Below, piece after piece: positions 45,661 to 54,681 of a DNA stretch of 63,071 bases. The number at the start of each line of letters is the position of its first letter. Position 1 is the first letter of the stretch. This DNA is from SXXH01 sp041165735 (GTDB taxonomy: Bacteria > Planctomycetota > UBA1135 > GCA-002686595). The position numbers and the translations under genes were made by a program. The stretch covers positions 1 to 63,071 of the forward strand of contig JBKDQQ010000082.1 of NCBI GenBank assembly GCA_046341775.1. Direction: 5' to 3'. Under the pieces are notes generated by a model. It saw only the letters and a list, made by a program, of their open reading frames with translations, searched no databases and was not told the origin of the DNA.

Positions 45661-48129
45661 ATGAAGACCGGTCACGCGCCCCTCGTCGCGCACAAGTTCG
45701 GAGGCTCGAGCCTCGCCGACGCGGCGCGCATCGAGCGCGTCGCGCGCATCCTCGCCGGGCGGCGCGAACGCCAGGTGGTCGTGGTGTCGGCCATGCAGGG
45801 CGCCACCGACGCGCTCATCGGACTGGCGCGGCGCGCGGCCGCTCGCGACGCGGCGTGGCCGCAAGGTTGGACCGAACTGCGCGAGCGCCATCGGGACGCG
45901 GGGCGCGCGGTCGCCGGTCCCGCCGCCGACGGCCTGCTCGCGCTGCTCGACGACGAGTTCGCGCGCCTGCGCGAGCTGCTGCACGCGCAAGCGCTGGTCG
46001 GACACTTGTCCGACGACCTGCTCGACCTGATCCAAGGATTGGGCGAGGTGTGGTCGTCGCTCCTCGTGCAGGCCGCGCTGCGCGTCCGCGGGCTCGACTG
46101 CGTCCGGCTGGACGCGCGCGACACGCTGGTCGTCGAGCACGGCGAGCTCGGCGCCACGGTCGATTGGGACGAGTCGCGCGCCAAGCTCGCGCTCGCGGAC
46201 CTGCGTGGCGAACCGCGGGTGGTCGTCACGGGCTTCGTGGCGCGCACGAAGTCGGGACGCGTGACGACCCTCGGCCGCAACGGCAGCGACTACTCGGGAG
46301 CGATCTTCGCGGCGCTGTTCGGCGCCGCGGAACTGCACATCTGGACCGATGTCGACGGCGTGCTGAGCGCCGATCCGCGCGTCGTGCCCGAAGCCCGGCT
46401 CGTCGAACGCCTCTCGTACGACGAGGCCTGCGAGCTGTCCTACTTCGGCGCGAAGGTCATCCACCCGCAGACGATGGCGCCGGCGATCGCGCGCGGCATC
46501 CCGATCGTCATCCGCAACACCTTCAACCCCGACCATCCGGGCACGCTGATCTCGAGCGAACCCTCGCAGTCGCCTCCGGTGAAGGGCGTCACGACCTTCG
46601 CCGGCCTCGCGCTGCTCGACATCGCGGGCGCGGGCATGATGGGCGTCCCCGGCACGGCCGAACGCGCCTTCTCGGCCCTCAAGCAGGCCGGCGTCTCGGT
46701 CGTGATGATCTCGCAGGGCAGTTCCGAGCACTCCATCTGCTGCGTCATCCGCGAGAAGGACGCCCCCGCCGCCGAGCGGGCCGTGCGCGAGGCCTTCGGG
46801 CGGGAGATCGACCGCGGCCAGATGCAAGGCGTGTCGACGCGCGCGAACATCGCCGCGCTCGCCGTGGTGGGCGATGGCATGGCCGGCACGCCGGGCACCG
46901 CGGCGCGCTTGTTCGCGGCGCTCGGCCGCGCGCGGGTCAACGTGCGCGCCATCGCGCAAGGCGCGTCGGAGCGCAACATCTCGGTCGCCATCGACGCCGC
47001 GGACGCGACGCGCGCGCTGCGCGCCGTGCATGCGGGCTACTACCTGTCGGCGCAGACGATCTCCATCGGCCTCGTCGGTCCGGGCAACGTGGGCGCGGCG
47101 TTCGTGCGCCAGCTCTCCGCCACGCGCGAGCGCCTGCTGCGCGACCAGCGCATCGACCTGCGATTGCGAGCCATCGCCACCAGCCGCGCCATGTGGCTGG
47201 GCGAGTCGGGAGCCACGCCGCTGGAGGCATTGGAGGCCCTGCGCGCGCGCCCGGAGCCGCTCGACATGGCCCGCTTCGCCGACCACGTGCGCGCCGACCA
47301 CGTGCCGCACGCCGTGATGCTGGACTGCTCGGCGAGCGGAGCGGTGGCCGACTTGTACGCGTCGTGGCTCGCGCGCGGCATCCACGTCGTCGTGGCCAAC
47401 AAGCAAGCCGGCGCCGGCGATCTCGCGCGGCACCAGGCGATCCGCGCCGCCGAGGCGTCGGGCGGCGCGCGTTGGCGCTACGAAGCGACCGTGGGCGCGG
47501 GGTTGCCGATCCTGTGCACCTTGCGCGACCTCGTCGACACCGGCGACGAGCTGCATTCGATCGAGGGGATCCTCTCGGGCACCTTGGCGTGGCTGTTCAA
47601 CCACCACGACGGGGCCACGCCCTTCTCCGCGCTCGTGCGACGCGCCAGGCAGGAGGGCTACACCGAGCCCGATCCGCGCGACGACCTCTCGGGGCTGGAT
47701 GTGGCGCGCAAACTGGTCATCCTGGCGCGCGAGTGCGGCTGGACGACGAGCCTCGCCGACGTGCAAGTCGAAGGCCTCGTGCCCGCCGAGCTGGCCGGCA
47801 TCCCGCTCGAGGAGTTCCTCTCGCGCTTGGAGGAGCTGGACGAGCGCATGGCGGCGCGCCTCTCCGCCGCCAAGTCGCGCGGCAAGCTGCTGCGCTACGC
47901 GGCGCGCTTGACGCGCGAAGGCGAGGCGCGCGTCGGCGTGGTCGAAGTGCCGGCCGACCATGCGCTGGCGCATGGGCGCTCGACGGACAACCTCGTCCAG
48001 TTCACCACCGGGCGCTACCGCGCCAACCCGTTGGTGGTGCGCGGTCCGGGCGCAGGCCCCGAGGTCACAGCCGCCGGAGTGTACGCGGACTTGCTGCGCA
48101 TCGCCGCGGGACTGGGTTCGGGCGCCTGA
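45661..48129 (+). CDS. thrA: Bifunctional aspartokinase / homoserine dehydrogenase
   Basis: An 822-residue cytosolic enzyme covering the first and third steps from aspartate to threonine and methionine. The kinase domain (about 1-290) has KFGGSSL (12-18) and a Gly-rich RNGSDYSGAIFAALF loop. Two ACT regulatory domains follow (about 305-460). The dehydrogenase domain begins with ISIGLVGPGNVGAAF and includes VVVANKQAGAG and a substrate-site EATVGAGLPI. The length and order match E. coli ThrA. A run of six bases separates its stop from the convergent modC stop. Confidence 0.96.
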   Translation: MKTGHAPLVAHKFGGSSLADAARIERVARILAGRRERQVVVVSAMQGATDALIGLARRAAARDAAWPQGWTELRERHRDAGRAVAGPAADGLLALLDDEFARLRELLHAQALVGHLSDDLLDLIQGLGEVWSSLLVQAALRVRGLDCVRLDARDTLVVEHGELGATVDWDESRAKLALADLRGEPRVVVTGFVARTKSGRVTTLGRNGSDYSGAIFAALFGAAELHIWTDVDGVLSADPRVVPEARLVERLSYDEACELSYFGAKVIHPQTMAPAIARGIPIVIRNTFNPDHPGTLISSEPSQSPPVKGVTTFAGLALLDIAGAGMMGVPGTAERAFSALKQAGVSVVMISQGSSEHSICCVIREKDAPAAERAVREAFGREIDRGQMQGVSTRANIAALAVVGDGMAGTPGTAARLFAALGRARVNVRAIAQGASERNISVAIDAADATRALRAVHAGYYLSAQTISIGLVGPGNVGAAFVRQLSATRERLLRDQRIDLRLRAIATSRAMWLGESGATPLEALEALRARPEPLDMARFADHVRADHVPHAVMLDCSASGAVADLYASWLARGIHVVVANKQAGAGDLARHQAIRAAEASGGARWRYEATVGAGLPILCTLRDLVDTGDELHSIEGILSGTLAWLFNHHDGATPFSALVRRARQEGYTEPDPRDDLSGLDVARKLVILARECGWTTSLADVQVEGLVPAELAGIPLEEFLSRLEELDERMAARLSAAKSRGKLLRYAARLTREGEARVGVVEVPADHALAHGRSTDNLVQFTTGRYRANPLVVRGPGAGPEVTAAGVYADLLRIAAGLGSGA

Positions 48130-48135
48130 GCCGGG

Positions 48136-49224
48136 CTACCGGCCTGGGGCGCTCCACACGCGACAGGCCGAAGCCTTGAACACGCACTCGACCTCCGCTC
48201 CGGGGGCGAGGCCGAGCTCTTCCACGGCGCCGCGCGTCACGGTGGCCGAAAGCAGCGACCCGCGACCCTGCGCCACCAGACGCGCGTCGACGCGCACGGC
48301 GCCGCCGACATCGGCCAGGCATTCCACGCGCGCCGGCAGTCGGTTGCGCGCGGAAATCACGCCGGTCGCGCCGCGCGCCAACAGCACTTCGTCGGAATGC
48401 ACGGCGAACGCGATCCTCCGACCGGGCTCCAGGCCGCGCGACGGCACGCGTGCCCGCACTCCCCCATCGAGTTCCAGCGTCGCGACGCCGTCCTCCAGCT
48501 CGATCACCAGCCCCGCAAGCACGTTGTCGAACCCCGCCTGCGCATCGGCGCCGGCGCGCAGCACCGTCGCAGGCTCCCCTTGCGCGACGACGCGGCCGGA
48601 GTCCAGCACGAGGACTTCGTCGCACATGGCTTGCACCTCGGACGCGTCGTGCGACACGAACACGGTCGGCACGCGCAATTCGTCGCGGACGCGCAGCAGG
48701 TAGGCGAGGATCCTGCGCCGCAAGGGCGCGTCCAACGCGGCCAACGGCTCGTCGAGCAACAAGAGCCTCGGGCGTCCGACGAGCGCCCTGGCGAGCGCGA
48801 CGCGCTGGCGTTCGCCGCCCGACAACGAACCGACTCCGCGCTCGAGGAGCTTGTCGATGTCGAGCATCTCCGCCGTGCGCGCCAAGAGCGCCTCGCCGGC
48901 GGAGTCGAGCCGCCGTGCTCCCGCGCGCATGTTGCGGCCCACGGTCCAGTGCGGCCAGAGCAGGGCGTCCTGCGGCACATGCCCGATGCCGCGCTGCTCG
49001 GGAGGCAGGTCGATCCGCCGGGCCGAATCGTGCAGGGCCAGGCCGTCGACGACGAGGCGCCCTGCGTCGGGACGGCGCCAACCCGCGATGGCCTCGAGCA
49101 GGCTCGTCTTGCCCGATCCGGAAGCGCCATGCACGCCGAGCGTGCGCACCTCGGCGACGCAGCGCACTTGCAGCGTGAACTGCCGCTGGCGCAGGTGGAT
49201 GTCGACTTCGAGGCGACTGCTCAT
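48136..49224 (-). CDS. modC: Molybdate ABC transporter ATPase ModC
   Basis: A 362-residue ABC ATPase. Walker A is GASGSGKTS, the signature is LSGGERQRVALARAL and Walker B is RLLLLDEPLAALD. Residues about 290-360 form a Mop/TOBE domain (ISARNRLPARVE with VTRGAVEELGLAPG), which identifies ModC rather than another importer. It energises molybdate uptake by ModAB. The ATG overlaps the modB stop (ATGA). Confidence 0.95.
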   Translation of the reverse strand: MSSRLEVDIHLRQRQFTLQVRCVAEVRTLGVHGASGSGKTSLLEAIAGWRRPDAGRLVVDGLALHDSARRIDLPPEQRGIGHVPQDALLWPHWTVGRNMRAGARRLDSAGEALLARTAEMLDIDKLLERGVGSLSGGERQRVALARALVGRPRLLLLDEPLAALDAPLRRRILAYLLRVRDELRVPTVFVSHDASEVQAMCDEVLVLDSGRVVAQGEPATVLRAGADAQAGFDNVLAGLVIELEDGVATLELDGGVRARVPSRGLEPGRRIAFAVHSDEVLLARGATGVISARNRLPARVECLADVGGAVRVDARLVAQGRGSLLSATVTRGAVEELGLAPGAEVECVFKASACRVWSAPGR

Positions 49225-49898
49225 CGCGTATCCCGCCTCGGCGCGCCCTGCAGCCTCTCGACGGACCACGACAACACGAAGGCCAGCGCCGCCACGACTG
49301 CGACGAGTTGCATGGCCGCGTCGGCGCGACCCAGTTGGATCTCGCCGAAGATCGCCAGCGCGATCGTCTGGGTGCGTCCGGGGATGTTGCCGGCGACCAC
49401 GACGGTGGCTCCGAACTCCCCCAACGCGCGTCCGAACCCCAGCATGCACGCGGCGGCGAGGCCACGGCGCGCCAGCGGCAAGGTCACACACAGCCGTACG
49501 CGCCACGGCGACATGCCCGCGGTGCGGGCCATCAGTTCGAGCCGCGGGTCGACGCCATCGAAGGCGGCGCGGGCCGTGCGCGCCACCAGCGGCAGCGCCA
49601 TGGTCGCCGAAGCCAGCACGGCACCCTTCCAAGTGAAGAGTACTCCCGGATCGAAGCCCAAGGCGTCCTCGCCCAACCAACCATCGCGCGCGAACAAGGC
49701 GAGCAGCAGGTAGCCGACCGCCACCGGCGGCAGTACCAGGGGCAACGCCAGCAGGGTCTCCATCACGCTCTTGCCCGGGAACTCCTTGCGCGACAGCCAC
49801 CAACCCGCGGCGATGCCGCACGGCGCTGCGACGAGCGCCGCGCACGAAGCAACGCGCAGCGTCGTGGACAGCACCTCGAGCAGGACCGCGGGTTCCAT
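49221..49898 (-). CDS. modB: Molybdate ABC transporter permease ModB
   Basis: A 225-residue inner-membrane permease with five or six hydrophobic segments and the ABC-permease EAA loop (RTAGMSPWRVRLCVTLPLARRGL, about 130-150). The sequence GFGRALGEFGATVVVAGNIPGRTQT is characteristic of ModB. It overlaps modC and lies 8 nt behind modA. The start at 49898 (MEPAVLLEVL) fits the first helix. Confidence 0.95.
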   Translation of the reverse strand: MEPAVLLEVLSTTLRVASCAALVAAPCGIAAGWWLSRKEFPGKSVMETLLALPLVLPPVAVGYLLLALFARDGWLGEDALGFDPGVLFTWKGAVLASATMALPLVARTARAAFDGVDPRLELMARTAGMSPWRVRLCVTLPLARRGLAAACMLGFGRALGEFGATVVVAGNIPGRTQTIALAIFGEIQLGRADAAMQLVAVVAALAFVLSWSVERLQGAPRRDTR

Positions 49899-49906
49899 GC
49901 GTCGAC

Positions 49907-50728
49907 CTACTTCGAGGCGTCCGGGACGGGAGACCATGGTTCGAAGCCGTGGGCCGCGAACACGGCGAGGCCCTGCTCCGATGCCAGGTAGGCCGCGCAA
50001 GCCGACACCGCCTGGTTCGCGCGGCCGCGCAACACCGCCAACGGATACACGCTCGGCGCGGCCTGTTCGCGCGGCACCAAGTGCACGGTGCGCGCCTTGC
50101 TCGAGCGCAGCGCGTCCGTGCGATAGACGATGCCTGCTTGCGCCCCGCCGGACTCCACGGCGGCCAAGGCCGCGCGCGCATCGATCGCCGGAATCACGCG
50201 CTCGGCGACGAGGTCCCACGCGCGCTCGGACTCCAGCCACGCCTTGGCATGCCGACCGACGGGAGTGCTGGCGGGATCGCCGAGCGAAAGGAGTCGAACG
50301 CCGGAGGTCGCCAGTTGGCCTGCATCGAAGGGCGCGACGAAGTTCGAGACCCCGCCTTGGGGTTCGACCACGACCAACCGGTTCGAGCACAAGACACGTC
50401 GCGTGCCTTCCTCCACCAAACCGTCGTCCGCCAGCAGGTCCAACTCGAACTCGTCGGCCGACAGGAAGAGGTCGGCCTCGCCTCCCGCGAGGATCTGCCT
50501 CGCGAGCGCTCCCGACGAGCCGAAGTTGAAGACGAGGTCGACGCCGTGGGCCGCTTCGCACGCGGACTCGAGGGCCAGCAGGGCGTCGCGCGTGCTGATG
50601 GCCGCGTAGACCATCACCTCGGGCCTGCGCATGGTGGCGTGGTCGGGATCGACCGCGTCCTGCGTACCCACTCCGCACGCGGCGAGAAGGGCGCAACCGA
50701 ACCAGGCGTTGACGAAGCCTGCACGCAC
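49907..50728 (-). CDS. modA: Molybdate-binding lipoprotein ModA
   Basis: A 273-residue periplasmic substrate-binding protein with a lipobox ALLAAC near residue 18. VMVYAAISTRDAL begins the fold and FNFGSSGALARQILAGGEADLFLSA carries the Ser residues that bind molybdate in ModA. GIVYRTDAL is the usual third motif. It delivers molybdate or tungstate to ModBC. The gene follows the regulator gene by 9 nt. Confidence 0.94.
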   Translation of the reverse strand: MRAGFVNAWFGCALLAACGVGTQDAVDPDHATMRRPEVMVYAAISTRDALLALESACEAAHGVDLVFNFGSSGALARQILAGGEADLFLSADEFELDLLADDGLVEEGTRRVLCSNRLVVVEPQGGVSNFVAPFDAGQLATSGVRLLSLGDPASTPVGRHAKAWLESERAWDLVAERVIPAIDARAALAAVESGGAQAGIVYRTDALRSSKARTVHLVPREQAAPSVYPLAVLRGRANQAVSACAAYLASEQGLAVFAAHGFEPWSPVPDASK

Positions 50729-50737
50729 GATCGACGC

Positions 50738-51439
50738 TCAACCCTTGCCGACGATGACTTCGGTCGCCTTGACGATGGCCATGGCGCGCGAGCCCACGAC
50801 GAGGCCGAGTCGATCGACGGAGTCCGTGGTGATGACGGCCCCCATGCGCAGCCCGGGCGCGATCTCGACCACCACCTTGCTCATGACATCGCCGCGCGCG
50901 ACCTCGACCACGCGGCCGGAGTAGCGGTTGGTGGCGCTCAAGGCGCCCAGCTCGATCCGCGCCCCGCCTTGCGCCAAGGCCAAGGCTTCGCCAAGGAAGG
51001 CCACGGGACTCCAGGCGCGACGCGAACCCGTTGGCGCGCGCAGCCCGGCCGCAGCCGCCGCGCCGAGTGCGCGCAGCAGCAGCCGCTGATGCTCGCTCGG
51101 CTCGGACACGCCGCGCTCCCACTTGCTGACCGTCATGGCGTGCACGCCCAGCACGGCGGCGAACTCGGCTTGCGACAGTCCGAGGCGTTCTCGCGTGCGC
51201 GCGTCCTCGGGGGACTTGGGCGAGCCGGCAGGCGTGGTCCGACCCCGCTTCGTCCGGGTCGGCGTCGTCCGGGACGGCGTCGCGCGAGTCGACATCGGGC
51301 GGGTCGACATCGGGCGGGTCGACATCGCGCGAGTCGGAGGAGTAGGCGACTGTGCAGCCGGGCTCCGAGTCGGCTTGGCCCGCGTCGGTGCGGGATTGGC
51401 GGCCTGGTCGGCGCGTCGGCGGGTGCGGGGCGAGGGCAT
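50738..51439 (-). CDS. XRE-type regulator with a Mop (molybdate-binding) domain
   Basis: A 233-residue regulator. Residues 1-80 form a disordered, Thr/Arg/Pro-rich arm with tandem MSTRP repeats (about 39-53). Residues about 81-125 form an XRE helix-turn-helix (RERLGLSQAEFAAVLGVHAMTVSKWERG). Residues 165-233 are a single Mop domain (SATNRYSGRVVEVARGDV, VITTDSVDRLGLVVGS). It should sense molybdate and regulate modABC behind it, like ModE, but ModE has a winged helix and two Mop domains. A set of three regularly spaced half-sites lies right before its start. Confidence 0.88.
   Translation of the reverse strand: MPSPRTRRRADQAANPAPTRAKPTRSPAAQSPTPPTRAMSTRPMSTRPMSTRATPSRTTPTRTKRGRTTPAGSPKSPEDARTRERLGLSQAEFAAVLGVHAMTVSKWERGVSEPSEHQRLLLRALGAAAAAGLRAPTGSRRAWSPVAFLGEALALAQGGARIELGALSATNRYSGRVVEVARGDVMSKVVVEIAPGLRMGAVITTDSVDRLGLVVGSRAMAIVKATEVIVGKG
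51288..51332. repeat. Three tandem 15-bp units encoding MSTRP repeats
   Basis: Copies start at 51288, 51303 and 51318; the first two are identical (gtcgacatcgggcgg) and the third differs slightly. They encode the repeated arm of the XRE-Mop regulator and lengthen or shorten it by five residues per unit. Confidence 0.85.
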
Positions 51440-51441
51440 GA

Positions 51442-51467
51442 CTAAGCCGTAGCTTAGCTTGCTAAGC
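51442..51467 (-). promoter_or_regulatory. Operator with three half-sites upstream of the XRE-Mop regulator
   Basis: CTAAGC (51442-51447), GCTTAG (51452-51457) and CTAAGC (51462-51467) lie exactly 10 bp apart in alternating orientation, so 51452-51467 is a perfect GCTTAGC-TT-GCTAAGC inverted repeat. On the minus strand TTGCCT and TAAGCT could be -35 and -10 boxes 18 bp apart, overlapping the sites. Their place 3-28 bp before the ATG at 51439 suggests autorepression of the mod operon. Confidence 0.6.
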
Positions 51468-51665
51468 GCACGAGAGGCAAGCAGGCCCGCGTCGCGCGCC
51501 AGTCGCCAATCCGGGCGAGCGCCTCGCCGACGAAGGCCGCCTCTCCTGCCATCCACCGCGCGGGGGACGGGAGGGGTTCCTCCGCCCACCGACGGCCTGT
51601 CGCACGGCAGAGGCCGCGTGGCGGCCTTGATCGCCGCTTTGCGAGGCCCACCGAGGATCCATGGC

Positions 51666-52358
51666 ATGGAGAACTTCGTGCATGTGGCCCCGGCGGCGCT
51701 GCCAGCGCCGGTGTGCGACGAGCTGGTCGCGCGCTTCGACGCGCATCCAGAAGTCGGTCCCGGGCTCGCGGGAGGCCGGCTGGACCCGCGCGTGAAGCGC
51801 AGCCGCGACTTGTCCTTGCTGGGTCGCGCCGACTTCGCCGACCTCGTCGCGCCGCTCTTGGCGGCGACGCGCCAGGAACTGCTGCGCTATGTGCGCCTGC
51901 ATCCCTTCGTGGTGCTGGCGGGCAGCTCCTTCGCGCGACGCGATTCCGGCGGCGGCGAACCCCGTCCGTTGACGCCCGACGATCTCGTCGCCCTGCCCGA
52001 CGACGAGCTGGCTGGCCTCTTGCAGCAGGTGTTCCGCGTGGGCGAGTTGAACATGCAGCACTACGCGCGCGGCGAAGGCGGCTACTTCGCGTGGCACGCC
52101 GAGGTCTCGCCGGGCGATCCGACCGGCGAACCGCTGCACAGGGTCCTGCCCTTCATGGTCTACCTCAACGACGTCGCCGAGGGCGGCGAGACCGAATGGC
52201 ACTACCAGCGACTCCGCATCCAGCCGCGCCGCGGGACGCTCGTCATGTGGCCGGCGTACTTCACGCACACCCACCGCGGCCTGCCCCCCGCTTCGGGCGA
52301 CAAGTACATCGTCACCAGTTGGATCCTGTACCAACGAGCCCGACCGCCGAGCCGCTAG
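51666..52358 (+). CDS. 2-oxoglutarate/Fe(II)-dependent oxygenase-like protein
   Basis: A 230-residue protein of the prolyl-4-hydroxylase-like double-stranded beta-helix type. NMQHYARGEGGYFAWHAE supplies the first metal ligands: His144, with Glu146 in place of the usual Asp of HxD. A second His lies in TLVMWPAYFTHTHRGLP (His201 or His203), and the 2OG-binding basic residue could be Lys213 (GDKYIVTSW). VLPFMVYLNDVAEGGETEW is typical of the family. The substrate is unknown. It lies divergent from the mod operon. Confidence 0.8.
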   Translation: MENFVHVAPAALPAPVCDELVARFDAHPEVGPGLAGGRLDPRVKRSRDLSLLGRADFADLVAPLLAATRQELLRYVRLHPFVVLAGSSFARRDSGGGEPRPLTPDDLVALPDDELAGLLQQVFRVGELNMQHYARGEGGYFAWHAEVSPGDPTGEPLHRVLPFMVYLNDVAEGGETEWHYQRLRIQPRRGTLVMWPAYFTHTHRGLPPASGDKYIVTSWILYQRARPPSR

Positions 52359-52360
52359 TC

Positions 52361-52437
52361 TGGTGCGCCCGGGCAGGTTCGAACTGCCGACCTGCGGTTT
52401 AGGAAACCGCCGCTCTATCCAACTGAGCTACGGGCGC
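52361..52437 (-). tRNA. tRNA-Arg (anticodon CCT)
   Basis: The cloverleaf is complete on the minus strand: the acceptor stem GCGCCCG pairs with CGGGCGC, the D-arm is followed by an anticodon arm GCGGT-TTCCTAA-ACCGC with anticodon CCT, and the T-arm has GTTCGAAC. CCA is encoded at the 3' end (52363-52361). It reads AGG codons. Confidence 0.95.
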
Positions 52438-52513
52438 GTAGTCGGGCATCTTAGCGCGTCGCGAGCAAGTTGCGACCCGTCCGGCGCACGAGGGCGATCG
52501 CGCGGAGGCTGGC

Positions 52514-52519
52514 TATCAT
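52514..52519 (+). promoter_or_regulatory. -10-like TATCAT (within GCTATCAT), 6 bp before a start codon
   Basis: The box lies directly ahead of the serine hydrolase ATG at 52526, so a transcript from it would be leaderless. It is identical to the box upstream of the radical SAM gene. Confidence 0.5.
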
Positions 52520-52525
52520 CCGTCG

Positions 52526-53722
52526 ATGCAGTCTTCGCTGGCGAGCTTGGCGGCCTTGGCTGCGTGCGCATGGTCGTGGTGCGGCTGCGCGGCGTCGGAG
52601 CCGGGCGCCGCGCGGCGCATCGAGGGCGACGCGCGAGTTCCTCAACTTGAAACCGCGCAAGCGACGCGCGCGGCGGAACTGCAAGCCGCGCTGCTGGCGG
52701 GCATGGAAACCGGCCGCGTGGCGGGAGCGGTCGCGCTCGTCGGGCGCGGCGAGGAAACGCTGGCCTTCGCCGCCGCGGGGCGGCGAGCCGTGCAACCGCG
52801 CGTCGAAGCGGCCACTCGCGACACCGTGTGGGACTTGGCGTCGTTGACCAAGCCCATCGCCACGGCGTCCTGCGTCTTGGCGCTCGTCGACGCGGGCGTC
52901 CTCGCGCTCGATGCTCCGGTCGCTCGATGGTTGCCCGAGTTCGGCGAGGCCGGCAAGCACTCGATCACCGTCGAGCACTTGTTGCGCCACACGTCGGGCT
53001 TGCCGGCCGCCAACCCCATGGGCGACTACGCGCGCGGCCCCGACGAGGCATGGCGACGCATCTGCGCCTCGACCACTTCCTCCCGACCCGGCGCACGGCG
53101 CGTCTACAGCGATGTCGGCTACATCGTGCTGGGCAAGCTCGTCGAGCGCGTCGACGGCGGTTCGCTGGAGGACTCGGTGCATCGACGGATCTTGGATCCG
53201 TGCGGCATGCGCACGGCGTGCTTCAACCCCGGCGAGTGGTTGCTCGAACGCTGCGCCCCCACCGAGGCGAACGGGGGTTCCATGTCGCGCGGAAGCGTGC
53301 ACGATCCGCGCGCACGAGCGCTGGGTGGCGTCGCGGGGCACGCAGGTCTCTTCGGAACCGTGGACGACGTGGCGCGCTGGTGCAGGATGGTGCTGCGCGG
53401 CGGCGACTCCGACGGGGTGCGCGTGTTGTCCACGCGAGCCTGCCGGCTCTTGCTGGAGCCGAGCGCGCTCGAACCTGGATCGGCTCCGCGCACCATCGCC
53501 TTGGACGCCGACCCCGGCAACGCCGCGCGCGGAGGATCGTTCCCCGCGGGGACGAGTTGCGGCCACACGGGCTTCACGGGCGGTTCCTTGTGGCTGGATC
53601 CGGCGACGCGCGGCTTCGTGGTGGCGCTGTCCTCGCGCCTCCATCCCGACGGCCAAGGCGACGCGAAGGCCTTGCGGCGCGCCTCCGCCGAGGCCGCCTG
53701 GCGCATGCTCGCCTCGGGATGA
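52526..53722 (+). CDS. Serine hydrolase, beta-lactamase/DD-peptidase family (class C-like)
   Basis: A 398-residue exported protein with a lipoprotein-like leader (WCGCAASEP). The family motifs are SLTK (Ser106, Lys109), YSD (Tyr194) in RRVYSDVGY and HTG in CGHTGFTGG. It contains VEHLLRHTSGLP, typical of the beta-lactamase (PF00144) family that includes esterases and D-amino-acid peptidases. It probably hydrolyses an ester or a D-Ala-containing peptide in the periplasm; true beta-lactamase activity is not implied. Confidence 0.88.
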   Translation: MQSSLASLAALAACAWSWCGCAASEPGAARRIEGDARVPQLETAQATRAAELQAALLAGMETGRVAGAVALVGRGEETLAFAAAGRRAVQPRVEAATRDTVWDLASLTKPIATASCVLALVDAGVLALDAPVARWLPEFGEAGKHSITVEHLLRHTSGLPAANPMGDYARGPDEAWRRICASTTSSRPGARRVYSDVGYIVLGKLVERVDGGSLEDSVHRRILDPCGMRTACFNPGEWLLERCAPTEANGGSMSRGSVHDPRARALGGVAGHAGLFGTVDDVARWCRMVLRGGDSDGVRVLSTRACRLLLEPSALEPGSAPRTIALDADPGNAARGGSFPAGTSCGHTGFTGGSLWLDPATRGFVVALSSRLHPDGQGDAKALRRASAEAAWRMLASG

Positions 53723-53743
53723 ACGCGCGGCGCGCAACGCGCG

Positions 53744-54598
53744 TCAGATGTTCTTCTTGCCGAGGCGATTGAGCAGCACCGAGCCCATCACCGGGAACAA
53801 GTTGTTCGCCGACACGTAGTTGTGCGTCAGCGAGATGGAGTCGGAGAGCGCCGTGACTTCGTGGAACCAACGCTGCGGGAAGAAGATCGTCTCGCCGGGG
53901 TGCACGTCGCCGACGTAGTAGCGCAGGTTGGCCAGGCGCGGATACTTGCCCAGGTCAGGATCGAGGATGTCCGTGCCGGGGAAGTAGCCCGGACCTTGGC
54001 GCGTCTCGATGTACACGTCGTCGGTCTGGTCGTGCGAGATCAGCACCCAACGCTTCACGCCGACGAGTTGGGCGTTCCACGAGTGCGTGCTCATCAGGTC
54101 CCAGTGCAGCTTGGTGAACGTGCCCTTGGGGCCGAGCAGCAGCGCCGTGCCCTTGGGATCCCAGCGCTCCGGGCAGTACCGCTCCCACAAGTCGTCCGCG
54201 TACATGCGCGGCATCGAGTAGTGCGTGGCCAGTTCCGGATGCTGGCGGCGGAAGTACCAACCTTCGAGGTACAGCGGCGAGCGGTGCTCGTCCTTGGCGC
54301 GACCGGCGCGGTAGTCGTCCATCCAGTCGATGTACGCGCCGACGGTGGTCTTGACGCTCTTGTCGAACTGGCGGCCGCAGACGACCTTGCTCGCGCCGTA
54401 GTTCGCGCGGAAGTAGTCGAAGGACCACAGCTCGCGGGCCTTCCACGAGTCCTGGATGCCGCCGATGATGACCGGCTTCTTCCGCTTGTAGTACTCGTGG
54501 TGGAAGTCGCGCGCCGAGATGGTCGCGTGGCGATCGATCTCGCCGATGCACACCGGTCCCTTGGTCGCGCTCTTGGTCGGAGGGGCGCTCGTCGCCAT
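53744..54598 (-). CDS. JmjC/cupin_8-type oxygenase-like protein
   Basis: A 284-residue cytosolic protein with the cupin-8 pattern KKPVIIGGIQDSWKA near the N-terminus, a metal site HWD (His165-x-Asp167) in TKLHWDLMSTHSWN, and a distal His246 in PQRWFHEVTAL. This is the HxD...H triad of JmjC-like Fe(II)/2-oxoglutarate hydroxylases. Lys163 could bind 2-oxoglutarate. The target protein is unknown. Confidence 0.82.
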   Translation of the reverse strand: MATSAPPTKSATKGPVCIGEIDRHATISARDFHHEYYKRKKPVIIGGIQDSWKARELWSFDYFRANYGASKVVCGRQFDKSVKTTVGAYIDWMDDYRAGRAKDEHRSPLYLEGWYFRRQHPELATHYSMPRMYADDLWERYCPERWDPKGTALLLGPKGTFTKLHWDLMSTHSWNAQLVGVKRWVLISHDQTDDVYIETRQGPGYFPGTDILDPDLGKYPRLANLRYYVGDVHPGETIFFPQRWFHEVTALSDSISLTHNYVSANNLFPVMGSVLLNRLGKKNI

Positions 54599-54610
54599 GG
54601 TCGTCGCAGA

Positions 54611-54616
54611 AGACTA
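54611..54616 (-). promoter_or_regulatory. -10-like TAGTCT (within TGTGCTAGTCT)
   Basis: This lies 12 bp ahead of the JmjC-like gene start; the leader would be about 5 nt long. The preceding TG makes an extended -10. Confidence 0.4.
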
Positions 54617-54668
54617 GCACACGCGTTGTCGGACGATGGACCGCCGCGACTGGAGCGCCGACCCGTGC

Positions 54669-54674
54669 TACGTT
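54669..54674 (+). promoter_or_regulatory. -10-like TACGTT (within GCTACGTT), 7 bp before a start codon
   Basis: This is adjacent to the aldo/keto reductase ATG at 54682. A transcript from it would have essentially no leader. Confidence 0.4.
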
Positions 54675-54681
54675 CTTGCGC

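Noticed and set aside
45583..47973. A minus-strand open frame opposite thrA
   Set aside because: thrA is unmistakable in sequence and length, and the antisense frame is a shadow.
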